Assembly: GCA_903845215.1 (NCBI GenBank)
Contig: CAIMWI010000075.1
Location: forward strand, 94,831-158,830
Direction: 5' to 3'
DNA: 64,000 bases
Source: an uncultured Rhodobacterales bacterium
GTDB taxonomy: Bacteria; Pseudomonadota; Alphaproteobacteria; Rhodobacterales; Rhodobacteraceae
Shown: positions 1 through 8,646 of the stretch, piece after piece
Numbering within the stretch: the first letter of the stretch is position 1
Layout: each line of letters opens with the position of its first letter
Translations under genes and position numbers: made by a program
Notes under the pieces: model-generated
What the model saw: only the letters and a program-made list of their open reading frames with translations
The model's database searches: none
What the model was told of the DNA's origin: nothing

Positions 1-335
1 CGCTGAACGCCACGCAGGCGTCGGATGAAGACGGGCGCGAATGGATCGACGTGCTGGAAGATGAATCGACCCAAGCCGCCGACCGCTTTGCCAGCGCCCA
101 TGACCGCGCTGTTCTGCGCGATCACCTGACCTTTGCCTTGAACACGCTTTCCCCGCGTGAGCGGATGATCGTGCGCGAACGCCAACTGGTCGAAGCACCG
201 CGCACGCTGGAATCCTTGGGGTTGGAACTGAAACTGTCCAAAGAGCGCATCCGCCAGCTTGAAGCCGCAGCCTTTGCCAAACTGCGCCGCGCGCTAGAAG
301 CGCAAGGCGCATCCCCGCGCGAGTTTTTGCGCTAA
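1..335 (+). CDS. RpoH-family RNA polymerase sigma factor, C-terminal part
   Basis: The gene is cut by the left edge; the reading frame is open from base 3 and ends at TAA 333-335, giving about 110 residues. The end carries a sigma-70 region 4 helix-turn-helix with LSPRERMIVRERQL followed by LKLSKERIRQLEAAAFAKLR, the segment that contacts the -35 element. The pattern fits heat-shock type (RpoH/RpoHII) sigma factors, of which Rhodobacterales usually have two. Promoter recognition of stress genes is the family role; which paralogue this is cannot be decided from the tail alone. A following 73-base gap separates it from coaBC. Confidence 0.85.
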   Translation, partial: LNATQASDEDGREWIDVLEDESTQAADRFASAHDRAVLRDHLTFALNTLSPRERMIVRERQLVEAPRTLESLGLELKLSKERIRQLEAAAFAKLRRALEAQGASPREFLR

Positions 336-408
336 CCCGCCGGCCTATACGCCAAGGGTTGAGTTCGCGCGGCGCGGCCCGTAACCTTGCGCCATCCAAG
401 GGGGCCTT

Positions 409-1608
409 ATGCTAACGGGCAAACGCGTACTTTTGATCATCGGCGGCGGGATTGCTGCTTATAAAACCCTGTCGCTGATCCGGCTTCTGCGCGGTCAGGG
501 CTGTGCTGTCACACCCGTGCTGACGCAAGCTGGAGCGCAGTTTGTGACACCCTTGTCAGTCTCTGCTCTAGCAGGTCAAAAGGTGCACAACGCCCTGTTT
601 GATCTGACAGAAGAGGCCGAGATGGGCCATATCGAACTGTCGCGCAGTGCCGATCTGATCGTGGTCGCCCCTGCCACAGCGGATTTGATGGCCAAGATGG
701 CGGCGGGCCGCGCTGATGATCTGGCGTCAACCTTGCTTTTGGCGACCGACACGCCCGTACTTCTGGCCCCCGCTATGAATGTGCGCATGTGGCAACACCC
801 CGCCACCCAGCGCAATCTGGCCACCCTGCGCGATGACGGCATCCGCTTTGTCGGCCCAGACGAGGGCGAGATGGCCTGCGGCGAGCATGGCCCCGGCCGC
901 ATGGCCGAACCCGGGGCGATCTTGGCCGCGATCCGCGCGATGCTGGTGCAGGGGCCGCTGGCGGGGCAGCATGTGATTGTCACCTCTGGCCCCACACACG
1001 AGGCGATTGATCCGGTGCGCTACATCGCCAACCGCTCGTCCGGCGCGCAAGGTTCTGCGATTGCGGCGGCTTTGCGCGATCTGGGCGCATCGGTGACCTT
1101 TGTGACGGGGCCCGCCACGGTTCCCCCACCAGACGGCGTGCGGGTGGTGGCGGTGGAAACGGCTCAAGAAATGCTCGCAGCGGTCGAGGCGGTTTTGCCC
1201 GCAAGAGCGGCTGTTTTTGCCGCAGCCGTGGCGGATTGGCGGGTGGAAAATGCCTCGACCTCGAAGGTCAAAAAAGACGGCAGCGGCCAAGCCCCCGCGC
1301 TGCGGTTTGTCGAAAATCCTGACATTTTGGCGACGATTTCGCGCGGTGACAGCCGCCCCGCCTTGGTGGTGGGCTTTGCCGCTGAAACCGATGACGTGCT
1401 GGCCCATGCCCGCGCCAAACGCCTGCGCAAGGGCTGTGACTGGATCGTGGCCAACGATGTCTCTCCCCACACCGGCATCATGGGCGGGTCGGAAAACAGC
1501 GTGACCTTGATCACCGCCACGGGCGAGGAAACGTGGCCCCGCATGGCCAAAGAGGATGTCGCGGCGAAGTTGGCGGCGCGCATTGCTCAGGCCTTGCAGC
1601 ATGAGTGA
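409..1608 (+). CDS. coaBC: Bifunctional phosphopantothenoylcysteine decarboxylase / phosphopantothenate-cysteine ligase
   Basis: Two consecutive steps of coenzyme A synthesis: joining cysteine to 4'-phosphopantothenate, then decarboxylating the product. The N-terminal flavoprotein (CoaC) half shows GGGIAAYK near residue 12, the active-site His in GHIELSR (about 74), the PAMNVRMW clamp (about 121) and the Cys of [11 protein letters not shown] (about 157). The CoaB half begins near residue 188 with [20 protein letters not shown] and has the KVKK lysine motif. At 399 residues it is full length. A good ribosome site, AAGGGGG, lies just before ATG 409. Its stop overlaps the start of dut by 8 bases, so coaBC, dut and the next gene form one operon. 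Confidence 0.97.
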   Translation: MLTGKRVLLIIGGGIAAYKTLSLIRLLRGQGCAVTPVLTQAGAQFVTPLSVSALAGQKVHNALFDLTEEAEMGHIELSRSADLIVVAPATADLMAKMAAGRADDLASTLLLATDTPVLLAPAMNVRMWQHPATQRNLATLRDDGIRFVGPDEGEMACGEHGPGRMAEPGAILAAIRAMLVQGPLAGQHVIVTSGPTHEAIDPVRYIANRSSGAQGSAIAAALRDLGASVTFVTGPATVPPPDGVRVVAVETAQEMLAAVEAVLPARAAVFAAAVADWRVENASTSKVKKDGSGQAPALRFVENPDILATISRGDSRPALVVGFAAETDDVLAHARAKRLRKGCDWIVANDVSPHTGIMGGSENSVTLITATGEETWPRMAKEDVAAKLAARIAQALQHE

Positions 1609-2074
1609 GGCCCCCTTGATCCAGATTCTGTGGGAAGATTGGGCCGACCAGACCCTGCCCTTGCCCGCCTATGAAACGGCAGGGGCTGCGGGGGCTGATC
1701 TGCGCGTGAACCTTCGGCCCGAGGACCGCGCTTTGGGCCTTGTGCTGGAACCCATGGCGCGGGCTATTTTTCCAACGGGCCTGCGGATTGAAATCCCAGC
1801 GGGATACGAGGTGCAAATCCGCCCCCGCTCTGGCCTTGCGGCCAAGTTTGGCCTGACCATCCCCAATGCCCCCGGCACGATTGACAGCGATTATCGCGGG
1901 CCTTTGGGGGTGATTTTGGCCAACCTTGGGGCTGACCCTTACACCGTTCGCCACGGCGAGCGGATCGCGCAAATGGTGGTGGCCCCCGTGGTGCAGGCGC
2001 GCTTTAGCGTGGTGCAAGCCTTGGGCCAAACCGCGCGCGGCGATGGCGGCTTTGGCTCTACGGGCCGCCAATGA
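1601..2074 (+). CDS. dut: Deoxyuridine 5'-triphosphate nucleotidohydrolase (dUTPase)
   Basis: Hydrolyses dUTP to dUMP and pyrophosphate, keeping uracil out of DNA and feeding dTMP synthesis. The 157-residue protein has the five trimeric dUTPase motifs: [31 protein letters not shown] (catalytic Asp), RIAQMVV and the C-terminal GDGGFGSTG. The frame is open further upstream (to 1556), but the ATG at 1601 fits the family N-terminus and overlaps the coaBC stop by 8 bases. It is followed by a 4-base ATGA overlap with the moeB-like gene. The coaBC-dut pairing is common in proteobacteria. Confidence 0.97.
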   Translation: MSEAPLIQILWEDWADQTLPLPAYETAGAAGADLRVNLRPEDRALGLVLEPMARAIFPTGLRIEIPAGYEVQIRPRSGLAAKFGLTIPNAPGTIDSDYRGPLGVILANLGADPYTVRHGERIAQMVVAPVVQARFSVVQALGQTARGDGGFGSTGRQ

Positions 2075-3108
2075 TCGGGATTTTGCTTTTGATGGCAGGG
2101 CTTTGGGGCTTGGGCGCGGTGTTTCGCACCCCACGCCGCGCGCGCCTGTGGGCGATGGCGGTGCTTTGGGCTGCTGTGGGTTTGGGCTTGGCCGCGCTGC
2201 CCGCAGGCCACCCGCTGCGCACGGTTTTGGGCGAGGATCTGCGGGTTTGGGGGGCTTTGACGCTGCTGGCTCTTTTGGGCTTGGGCTATGGGCTGCTTGT
2301 GTCGCGCCTGAAGGCACGGGCAGAGTCTACTCAGCCCAAAGCCCCGACCACCCCCGCCTTTTCGTCCGAAGAGCTGAACCGCTATGCCCGCCACATTATG
2401 CTGCGCGAAATCGGCGGGCCGGGGCAAAAGGCGCTGAAAAATGCGCGGGTTTTGGTGATCGGGGCGGGGGGCCTTGGCTCTCCGGCGCTGTTGTACTTGG
2501 CTGCGGCGGGGGTGGGCTGCATCGGGGTCATGGACGGTGATGTCGTCGATGCCAGCAATTTGCAACGCCAGATTATCCATAAGGACAAGGGCATCGGCCT
2601 TGCCAAGGTGCAATCGGCGCGCGAAGCTATTCTTGATCTGAACCCCTATGTCACCGTGCGCCCCTATCAGCGCAGGTTTGAGGACCAGACGGCATCAGTG
2701 CTGCAAGACTATGATCTGGTGCTGGACGGATCCGATAATTTTGACACCCGCTATCTGGTCAACAAGAAGGCCGCACAGGCAGGTGTGCCGCTGATCTCGG
2801 CCGCGATCACCCAGTGGGAGGGGCAGATCTCGCTGTATGATCCTGCCCACGGCACCCCCTGCTACGAATGCATCTTCCCCGACCGCCCCGCGCCGGGCCT
2901 TGTGCCCACCTGTGCCGAGGCAGGTGTCGCCGCCCCTTTGCCTGGGGTAATCGGCGCCATGATGGCGATGGAGGCTGTTAAACACCTTACCGGCGCGGGT
3001 CTAACCCTGCGCGGGCGCTTGCTGATCCATGACGCGCTTTACGCCGAAACGCGGGTGATCGAAATCACCCGCCGCCCCGACTGCGCTGTGTGTGGTGCGC
3101 ACCAATAA
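2071..3108 (+). CDS. HesA/MoeB/ThiF-family adenylating enzyme with N-terminal membrane segments
   Basis: An E1-like enzyme that would adenylate the C-terminal glycine of a ubiquitin-like sulfur carrier (MoaD or ThiS type). The catalytic part starts near residue 105 ([15 protein letters not shown]). It shows the nucleotide loop [21 protein letters not shown], the catalytic-cysteine region VPTCAEAGV and two zinc-binding pairs, CYEC and CAVC. Unlike E. coli MoeB (about 250 residues), this 345-residue protein carries about 80 extra N-terminal residues with three likely membrane helices (about 1-18, 26-45 and 59-78), so it is probably membrane-anchored. The sulfur-carrier partner is not encoded nearby, so molybdopterin versus thiamine use is open. 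Last gene of the coaBC operon. Confidence 0.88.
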   Translation: MIGILLLMAGLWGLGAVFRTPRRARLWAMAVLWAAVGLGLAALPAGHPLRTVLGEDLRVWGALTLLALLGLGYGLLVSRLKARAESTQPKAPTTPAFSSEELNRYARHIMLREIGGPGQKALKNARVLVIGAGGLGSPALLYLAAAGVGCIGVMDGDVVDASNLQRQIIHKDKGIGLAKVQSAREAILDLNPYVTVRPYQRRFEDQTASVLQDYDLVLDGSDNFDTRYLVNKKAAQAGVPLISAAITQWEGQISLYDPAHGTPCYECIFPDRPAPGLVPTCAEAGVAAPLPGVIGAMMAMEAVKHLTGAGLTLRGRLLIHDALYAETRVIEITRRPDCAVCGAHQ

Positions 3109-3115
3109 GGTGCAT

Positions 3116-3910
3116 TTAGCCGATCTTGTAGCTAGACGCCGTCACCCCGCCAAAAACATTGGCGTCGTGATAGACCCTCACAGCCACCTCATCCTCTGCG
3201 GCGCCCAAGGCGGCAAACAGCGGCACAAGGTGGTCTTCCTGCGCGTGGCAGGTGCGGGCATAGGGTGCGCTTTCCCAGTTCATAAGGGCTTGGGTGCGTG
3301 CCTGACCTGTCTTGGCCATAGCATCGTCCAACCACGCATCAAAGGCGGCCGAGGGCACCTTGGCCCCCGGCCCGAACAGGCGCAGGTTGTGGTAGCTTAG
3401 ACCCGATCCCACGATCAAAACCCCCTCATCGCGCAAAGGGGCCAGCGCGCGGCCAAGGGCGAAATGGGCCGCCGGATCGTAGCCGTGTTGCAACGAGACT
3501 TGGTAAATCGGCACATCGGCCTTGGGATACATAACATAGGCGGGGGCGAAGGTGCCGTGATCAAAGCCGCGTTTGGCATCTACGCTCACGGGCAGGCCCG
3601 CCGATTTGATAAGCTCTGCCGTGCGCTGGGCGATCTGCGGGGCACCGGGGGCGGGGTAGACGATCTGATAGGTTTCAGGCGGAAAGCCGCCGTAATCATA
3701 CAGCATCCCGGGGGCGGGCGATGTCATGACAGCAAAGTTGTCCGCCTCCCAATGGCCCGAGATCATGCAGATGGCTTTGGGTACCGTGCCAATCTCGGAC
3801 GGCATCCGCGCCAGCGACACCTCAAGGCTGGGCAGCATCTGGCGCATATTGGGGATCCAAGGCCAAGGCCCGCCGCCGTGCGAGATGAAATAGGTGGGAA
3901 GTCGGGCCAT
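3116..3910 (-). CDS. LigB/DODA-type extradiol ring-cleavage dioxygenase family protein
   Basis: A 264-residue protein of the class III extradiol dioxygenase (LigB/4,5-DOPA dioxygenase, YgiD) family. Metal-binding histidines are visible near the start (YFISHGGGPWPW), in MISGHWEAD, in FDHGTFAP, and in GSGLSYHNL. Family members are single-domain cytosolic enzymes that open catechol rings using Fe(II) or Zn(II); the natural substrate cannot be told from sequence. The start ATG is preceded by AAAGGAG. It converges with the moeB-like gene (7-base gap) and diverges from the amino-acid transporter across about 157 bases that should hold both promoters. Confidence 0.88.
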   Translation of the reverse strand: MARLPTYFISHGGGPWPWIPNMRQMLPSLEVSLARMPSEIGTVPKAICMISGHWEADNFAVMTSPAPGMLYDYGGFPPETYQIVYPAPGAPQIAQRTAELIKSAGLPVSVDAKRGFDHGTFAPAYVMYPKADVPIYQVSLQHGYDPAAHFALGRALAPLRDEGVLIVGSGLSYHNLRLFGPGAKVPSAAFDAWLDDAMAKTGQARTQALMNWESAPYARTCHAQEDHLVPLFAALGAAEDEVAVRVYHDANVFGGVTASSYKIG

Positions 3911-4067
3911 GGGGGACTCCTTTCAAGCTATGGCATAAATGGCCCTGCGTGTGGCCACGCACAAGGTGCAGCCTTGCAACCTAACTGTGCAGCGCTGCAG
4001 AGGGCTTGCCCCCGCCCCCGTGAAGCGGCCATAGTCGCTCATCGCTTCGTGACAGGGAGATCACAGA

Positions 4068-4853
4068 ATGAAACTTGCATCCCTTTTGGCCGGCCTTGCG
4101 CTGACCACCTTTGCCACCGATGCCATGGCCGACGCCTTGCCCGATATGGCAGGCAAAGAGATTACCATCGTGACCGAAAACGCCTATCCGCCCTTGCAGT
4201 TCCTTGACAAGGACGGCGTGGCCATCGGCTGGGAATATGACGCCATCGCCGAAATGGCCAAGCGGCTGAACATGACGGTGAAATACGAGACGATTTCATG
4301 GGATGCCATGATCCCCGCCGTCTCGGAAGGCCAGTTTGACATGGGCATGACGGGCATCACCATCACAGACGAGCGCAAGGGCATGGTCGACTTTTCCGAC
4401 GCTTACATGCGCTCGCAAAGCGTTATGATGGTGCGCGGCGATGAAAGCCGCTTTGGCGACGCCAAGTCTTTCGCTGCAGACGACACACTGCTGATCGGCG
4501 CGCAGGCGGGTACGACACCCTTCTACACCGCCGTCTACGAAGTGCTGGACGGCAACGAAGCCAACCCGCGAATCAAGCTTTTCGAAACCTTTGGCACCAG
4601 TGTCGAGGCGTTAAAGGCGGGCGATGTGGATATGGTGCTGACCGATATGACGGCGGGTCAGGGCTATGTTGCAGCCTCCGAAGGCAAACTGAAGCTGGTG
4701 GGCGAGCCTTTGGGCACGGAAGATTTCGGCTTTATCTTCCCCAAAGGGTCAGACCTTGCTGCGCCGATGAATGCGGCGATTGCGGCACTTATTGCGGACG
4801 GCACCTTGGACGCGCTGAACAAGAAGTGGTTTCTTGACTACAAGATGAACTGA
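4068..4853 (+). CDS. Polar amino-acid ABC transporter, periplasmic substrate-binding protein
   Basis: A 261-residue periplasmic binding protein of the family-3 (PAAT) type. The N-terminal signal peptide (about 1-22) ends in TDAMADA. Next come the typical ITIVTENAYPPLQFLD opening, the WEYDAIAEMAKRL segment, MGMTGITITDERKG and the PKGSDL region near the C-terminus. AGGGAGA 4053-4059 is a good ribosome site before ATG 4068. The permease gene begins one base after the stop, so the two are co-transcribed. The ligand is probably an amino acid or similar polar compound; the exact specificity is unknown. Confidence 0.93.
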   Translation: MKLASLLAGLALTTFATDAMADALPDMAGKEITIVTENAYPPLQFLDKDGVAIGWEYDAIAEMAKRLNMTVKYETISWDAMIPAVSEGQFDMGMTGITITDERKGMVDFSDAYMRSQSVMMVRGDESRFGDAKSFAADDTLLIGAQAGTTPFYTAVYEVLDGNEANPRIKLFETFGTSVEALKAGDVDMVLTDMTAGQGYVAASEGKLKLVGEPLGTEDFGFIFPKGSDLAAPMNAAIAALIADGTLDALNKKWFLDYKMN

Positions 4854-4854
4854 C

Positions 4855-5643
4855 TTGGCGCAGAAGAAAGACGAGGACTTCCCTTGGTGGCTGGTGATCC
4901 TAGGGGTCACCGGCCTTTGGATGGGGTACGAGGTTTGGGCCTCGTCCATCTATGCCCAAGTGATGACGACTTTGGTCAAGGGCATTCAGGTCACGGTGGC
5001 GGTGACGCTGGTGGCCTATGGGGCGGCTTGCGCCTTGGGGCTTGGCTTGGCCGTGGCGGGGCTGTCGCGCTATGTCGTGCTGCGGCAAGCGGCGCGGATC
5101 TGGATCGAGGTGATCCGCGGCGTGCCGATGATGGTGTTGCTGCTGTATGTGGCCTTTGTTGTCGCCCCCGCCATGGTTTACGCATGGAACTGGGCCGCTG
5201 GCTGGCTGGGGGCCGACCCCATCAGCGCGCGTGACTTTCCCCTGATCGCGCGGGCAGTCTTGGCGCTGACCTTGGCCTATTCAGCCTTTCTGGCCGAGAT
5301 TTTCCGTGCGGGCCTGCAAGCCGTTGACAAGGGCCAGATCGAAGCTGCCATGTCGCTGGGCCTGTCAGGCTGGCAAAGGTTTCGCCACATCGTCTTTCCG
5401 CAAGCCTTTCGCATGATCTTGCCGCCCTTGGGCAATGATTTTGTGGCGATGGTGAAAGATTCCTCGCTGGTGTCGATCTTGGGCGTGGCGGATATCACGC
5501 AACTGGGCAAGGTGCAGGCGGCCGGGAATTTTCGCTATTTTGAAACCTATAACATGGTGGCTCTGCTATACCTTGTCATGACGATCAGCCTAAGCCTTGG
5601 CTTGCGCCGGATCGAGGCGCGGTTGAAACTGCACACCAAATAG
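4855..5643 (+). CDS. Amino-acid ABC transporter, inner-membrane permease
   Basis: A 262-residue HisM/GlnP-type permease with about five membrane helices and the cytoplasmic EAA loop (EIFRAGLQAVDKGQIEAAMS, then LGLSGWQRF) that docks the ATPase. I place the start at TTG 4855, one base after the previous stop; the next ATG (4921) would remove the first helix region. No ATP-binding subunit gene follows: the next gene is a peptidase. The transporter must therefore borrow an ATPase encoded elsewhere or be an incomplete operon. The stop codon lies within the stem of a family-A repeat. Confidence 0.92.
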   Translation: MAQKKDEDFPWWLVILGVTGLWMGYEVWASSIYAQVMTTLVKGIQVTVAVTLVAYGAACALGLGLAVAGLSRYVVLRQAARIWIEVIRGVPMMVLLLYVAFVVAPAMVYAWNWAAGWLGADPISARDFPLIARAVLALTLAYSAFLAEIFRAGLQAVDKGQIEAAMSLGLSGWQRFRHIVFPQAFRMILPPLGNDFVAMVKDSSLVSILGVADITQLGKVQAAGNFRYFETYNMVALLYLVMTISLSLGLRRIEARLKLHTK

Positions 5644-5689
5644 GGGGCCAGCCCCCTAACCCCCGGGATATTTGGGCACATATGAAAGG
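5641..5689 (+). repeat. Family-A intergenic repeat, copy 1 (hairpin plus conserved tail)
   Basis: A perfect 8-bp inverted repeat (TAGGGGGC / GCCCCCTA, 5641-5658) that includes the permease stop codon, then a C-run and the conserved 24-base tail at 5666-5689, which starts GGATATTTGGGC and ends ATGAAAGG. The same tail recurs exactly at 19602-19625 (opposite strand) and with changes at 50508, 62040, 55781 and 17706. The final AAAGG lies 7 bases before ATG 5697 and looks like that gene's ribosome site. Confidence 0.85.
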
Positions 5690-5696
5690 CATAAAG

Positions 5697-7715
5697 ATGA
5701 GCAATCCTTTGTTGCAGCTGTGGGATACGCCTTTCGGCCTTCCGCCCTTTGGGCAGATCGTCGATGCCGAATTCGCCCCCGCCTTTGATGTGGCCTTGGC
5801 CGAGGCGCGCGCGCGCGTGGCAGAGATTGCGCATGATCCGGCAGAGCCGAGTTTTGCCAATGTGATTGAGGCCTTGGAGTTGAGCGAAGAGACGCTCTCG
5901 CGGGTCAGCGGGGTGTTTTACAACCTGACCGGTGCTGACAGCACCCCCGCGCGCGAGGATTTGCAAAGTGCCATGGCCCCGAAGCTGTCGGCCTATGCGT
6001 CCGAGATCACCAACAACCGCGCCTTGTTTGGCCGGATCGAGGCCCTTTGGCAGGCGCGTGACACGCTGGGGTTAGAGCCCGAGCAGGCGCGGGTTTTGGA
6101 TCTGTATCGGCGCATGTTTGTACGGTCGGGCGCTTTGCTGGAGGGGGCGGCGTCAGCCCGCCTGACGGATGTGAAATCGCGCCTTGCCGTCTTGGGCACG
6201 CAGTTCAGCCAGAACCTGTTGGCTGATGAGCGTGCCTGGGTGATGCCCTTGGCCGAGGCGGATTTGGCTGGTCTGCCCGCCTTTGTCATCGCCGCAGCGC
6301 GGGCGGCGGGCGCGGAAAAGGGGGCGGGCGGACCGGTGGTCACGCTGTCACGGTCCATCATCGTGCCGTTCTTGCAATTCTCGCCCCGCCGCGATCTGCG
6401 GCAAAGGGCCTATGAGGCGTGGGTGCAGCGCGGGGCCAATGGCGGGGCGACAGACAACCGCGCCATTGCTGCCGAAACCCTGCGGCTGCGCGAAGAGCGC
6501 GCCAAACTTCTGGGCTACGCGAGTTTCGCCGATTACAAGCTGGAACCGGAAATGGCCAAAACCCCCGCCCGTGTGCGCGATTTGTTGATGCGCGTTTGGG
6601 AACCGGCCAAGCGCAAGGCGCTGGGCGACAGTGCTGTGCTGGAAGCCATGCTGCACGTAGACGGCATCACAGGCCCGCTAGAGGCATGGGATTGGCGCTA
6701 TTATTCCGAAAAGCGCCGCTTGGCTGAGCATGATTTGGACGAGGCGGTCTTGAAGCCCTACCTTGGGCTAGAGGCGATGCTGAGCGCGATGTTTGACTGT
6801 GCCACGCGCCTGTTCGGGCTGGAATTTGCCCCGTTAGATGTGCCGCTTTACCACCCTGATTGCCGCGCTTGGGAGGTGACACGGCAGGGCCGCCACATCG
6901 CCGTCTTTGTCGGCGATTACTATGCGCGGGGATCAAAACGCTCTGGCGCGTGGTGTTCGGATATCCGCGCGCAGCGGCGTTTGGGGGGCGTTCAGCGGCC
7001 GATCGTGGTGAATGTGTGCAACTTTGCCAAGGGCGATCCGTGCCTGCTGTGTTACGACGATGCGCGCACGCTGTTTCACGAATTCGGCCATGCCTTGCAT
7101 CAGATGCTGTCGGATGTGACCTATGGCTTCATCTCGGGCACCAGTGTGGCGCGCGATTTTGTCGAACTGCCCAGCCAGCTTTACGAACACTGGCTGGACG
7201 TGCCCGAGGTCTTGGAAAAGCACGCCCGCCATTACCAGACGGGTGCGCCCATGCCTGCCGATCTGCTGCACCGCTTGCTTGCGGCGGGCACCTATGATCA
7301 GGGCTTTGCCACGGTGGAGTTTGTGTCTTCGGCCATGGTCGATCTGGCGTTTCACGAGGGGGCGGCCCCCGCCGATCCGATGCAAAAACAGGCCGAGGTT
7401 TTGGCAGGCCTTGGCATGCCCCGCGCCATCAGAATGCGTCACGCCACCCCGCATTTCGCCCATGCGATGTCGGGCGATGGGTATAGCTCGGGCTATTACA
7501 GCTATATGTGGTCAGAGGTGATGGACGCCGACGCCTTTGCCGCCTTTGAAGAAACCGGCGATCCGTTTGACCCCGCCACCGCCGCGCGGCTGGAAAAGTT
7601 CATCCTGTCGGCGGGCGGGTCTGAGGAGGCCGAGGTACTATACACCCACTTTCGCGGCAAGATGCCGGGGGTGGAACCTTTGCTGAAAGGCCGCGGGTTG
7701 TTAGAGGCCGTCTAA
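5697..7715 (+). CDS. M3-family zinc oligopeptidase (oligopeptidase A / Dcp type)
   Basis: A soluble metallopeptidase that cuts short peptides, probably clearing products of proteasome-like proteases and signal peptides. The zinc site HEFGH sits in TLFHEFGHALHQML (about residue 460), and the third-ligand region reads FVELPSQLYEHW. It has 672 residues from ATG 5697, the usual length for PrlC/Dcp. An in-frame ATG exists at 5682, but AAAGG at 5685-5689 is spaced 7 bases from 5697, so I prefer the latter. That ribosome site is supplied by the tail of the family-A repeat. Confidence 0.95.
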   Translation: MSNPLLQLWDTPFGLPPFGQIVDAEFAPAFDVALAEARARVAEIAHDPAEPSFANVIEALELSEETLSRVSGVFYNLTGADSTPAREDLQSAMAPKLSAYASEITNNRALFGRIEALWQARDTLGLEPEQARVLDLYRRMFVRSGALLEGAASARLTDVKSRLAVLGTQFSQNLLADERAWVMPLAEADLAGLPAFVIAAARAAGAEKGAGGPVVTLSRSIIVPFLQFSPRRDLRQRAYEAWVQRGANGGATDNRAIAAETLRLREERAKLLGYASFADYKLEPEMAKTPARVRDLLMRVWEPAKRKALGDSAVLEAMLHVDGITGPLEAWDWRYYSEKRRLAEHDLDEAVLKPYLGLEAMLSAMFDCATRLFGLEFAPLDVPLYHPDCRAWEVTRQGRHIAVFVGDYYARGSKRSGAWCSDIRAQRRLGGVQRPIVVNVCNFAKGDPCLLCYDDARTLFHEFGHALHQMLSDVTYGFISGTSVARDFVELPSQLYEHWLDVPEVLEKHARHYQTGAPMPADLLHRLLAAGTYDQGFATVEFVSSAMVDLAFHEGAAPADPMQKQAEVLAGLGMPRAIRMRHATPHFAHAMSGDGYSSGYYSYMWSEVMDADAFAAFEETGDPFDPATAARLEKFILSAGGSEEAEVLYTHFRGKMPGVEPLLKGRGLLEAV

Positions 7716-7737
7716 GGCTGCGCCTGTCTTTGCGTCA

Positions 7738-7760
7738 TGCGTTGCAGGGCCTGCAACGCA
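7738..7760. promoter_or_regulatory. Perfect inverted repeat upstream of the HSD10-like gene
   Basis: TGCGTTGCAG, GGC, CTGCAACGCA: a perfect 10-bp inverted repeat with a 3-base centre, lying 16 bases before ATG 7776. There is no T-run after it, so it is a poor intrinsic terminator. It could be an operator or an mRNA hairpin between the peptidase and the dehydrogenase genes. Confidence 0.5.
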
Positions 7761-7775
7761 CTTTAGGGGGTTGGT

Positions 7776-8519
7776 ATGCAAATCACAGGGTTGGCCGCCT
7801 TGGTCACGGGCGGCGGGTCGGGCTTGGGGTTGGCCACAGCGCAAGCCTTGGCACGCGCAGGCGCCAAGGTGGCTGTGCTTGACCGCGATGTGACAGGGTT
7901 TGACGGTTTGGGTTTCGCCTGCGATGTGACCGATGACGCTGCGGTTATGGCGGCGATTGTGGGGGCCGAGGCGGCACACGGGGTGGCCCGCATCGTCGTC
8001 AATTGCGCGGGGGTGCCCGGCGGGATGCGTTTGGTGGGGCGCGACGGGCCGGTGGACATGGCGCGCTTTGCCCAAGTGATCAACGTCAACCTTTTGGGCA
8101 CAGTGTCGGTGATGACCAAGGCTGCCGCACGGATGATGACCGCAGAGGTTTTGGACGAGGACGGCGCGCGCGGAATCGTGATCAACACCGCCTCGATCAC
8201 CGCTTATGAGGGGCAGGTGGGGCAGGGGGCCTATGTCGCCTCTAAAGGGGCCATCGTTGCGCTAACCTTGCAGGCAGCGCGAGAGTTTGCCCCAAAAGGC
8301 GTGCGGGTTATGGCGATAGCCCCTGGCCTGTTTGCCACGCCCATGGCCAGCGAGGTGCCGCCCGAAGTGGTCGATTCCATCACCAGCGACGCGATCTTTC
8401 CGCACCGTTTCGGGCGGCCAGAGGATTTCGCGCACATGGTCCTGTCGATCATCACCAACCCGATGCTGAACGGCGAGGTGATCCGCTTGGATGCTGGTGT
8501 TCGGTTGCGCGCACGTTAG
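7776..8519 (+). CDS. SDR-family 3-hydroxyacyl-CoA dehydrogenase (HSD17B10-like)
   Basis: An NAD-dependent short-chain dehydrogenase of 247 residues. The cofactor motif TGGGSGLG is at about residue 11, NCAG follows the beta-4 strand, and the catalytic Ser and YxxxK appear in NTASITAYEGQ and AYVASKG. The C-terminal half (APGLFATPMASEVPPE, then NPMLNGEVIRLDAG) closely matches type 2/HSD10 3-hydroxyacyl-CoA dehydrogenases. The expected reaction is oxidation of 3-hydroxyacyl-CoA in fatty-acid or branched-chain acyl breakdown. The acyl-CoA synthetase 127 bases downstream supports that role. Confidence 0.9.
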   Translation: MQITGLAALVTGGGSGLGLATAQALARAGAKVAVLDRDVTGFDGLGFACDVTDDAAVMAAIVGAEAAHGVARIVVNCAGVPGGMRLVGRDGPVDMARFAQVINVNLLGTVSVMTKAAARMMTAEVLDEDGARGIVINTASITAYEGQVGQGAYVASKGAIVALTLQAAREFAPKGVRVMAIAPGLFATPMASEVPPEVVDSITSDAIFPHRFGRPEDFAHMVLSIITNPMLNGEVIRLDAGVRLRAR

Positions 8520-8646
8520 GGCCTTGTTGACGTTGTAGACCCCCCCGAATTTCGGGCCGCCTGACATCGCCGCGATCGGTCTGTTTTCCTTATATGGACC
8601 TAGGGCAAAGCGCTGCTAAGGTGGGCGCAAATCTTGGGGGGATGGG

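Noticed and set aside
727..1602. Long open frame on the minus strand opposite coaBC
   Set aside because: High-GC DNA keeps antisense frames open by codon bias. The translated product is His/Arg/Gly-rich, unlike any family, while coaBC on the plus strand is certain.
5682..5696. ATG 5682 as start of the M3 peptidase
   Set aside because: This ATG belongs to the repeat tail and has no ribosome site, whereas AAAGG is well spaced for ATG 5697. The same reasoning applies to proA at 50524.
8544..8556. CCCGAA-T-TTCGGG palindrome after the HSD10-like gene as a terminator
   Set aside because: The centre is too small for a stable loop at full pairing and no T-run follows; no support beyond the short symmetry.
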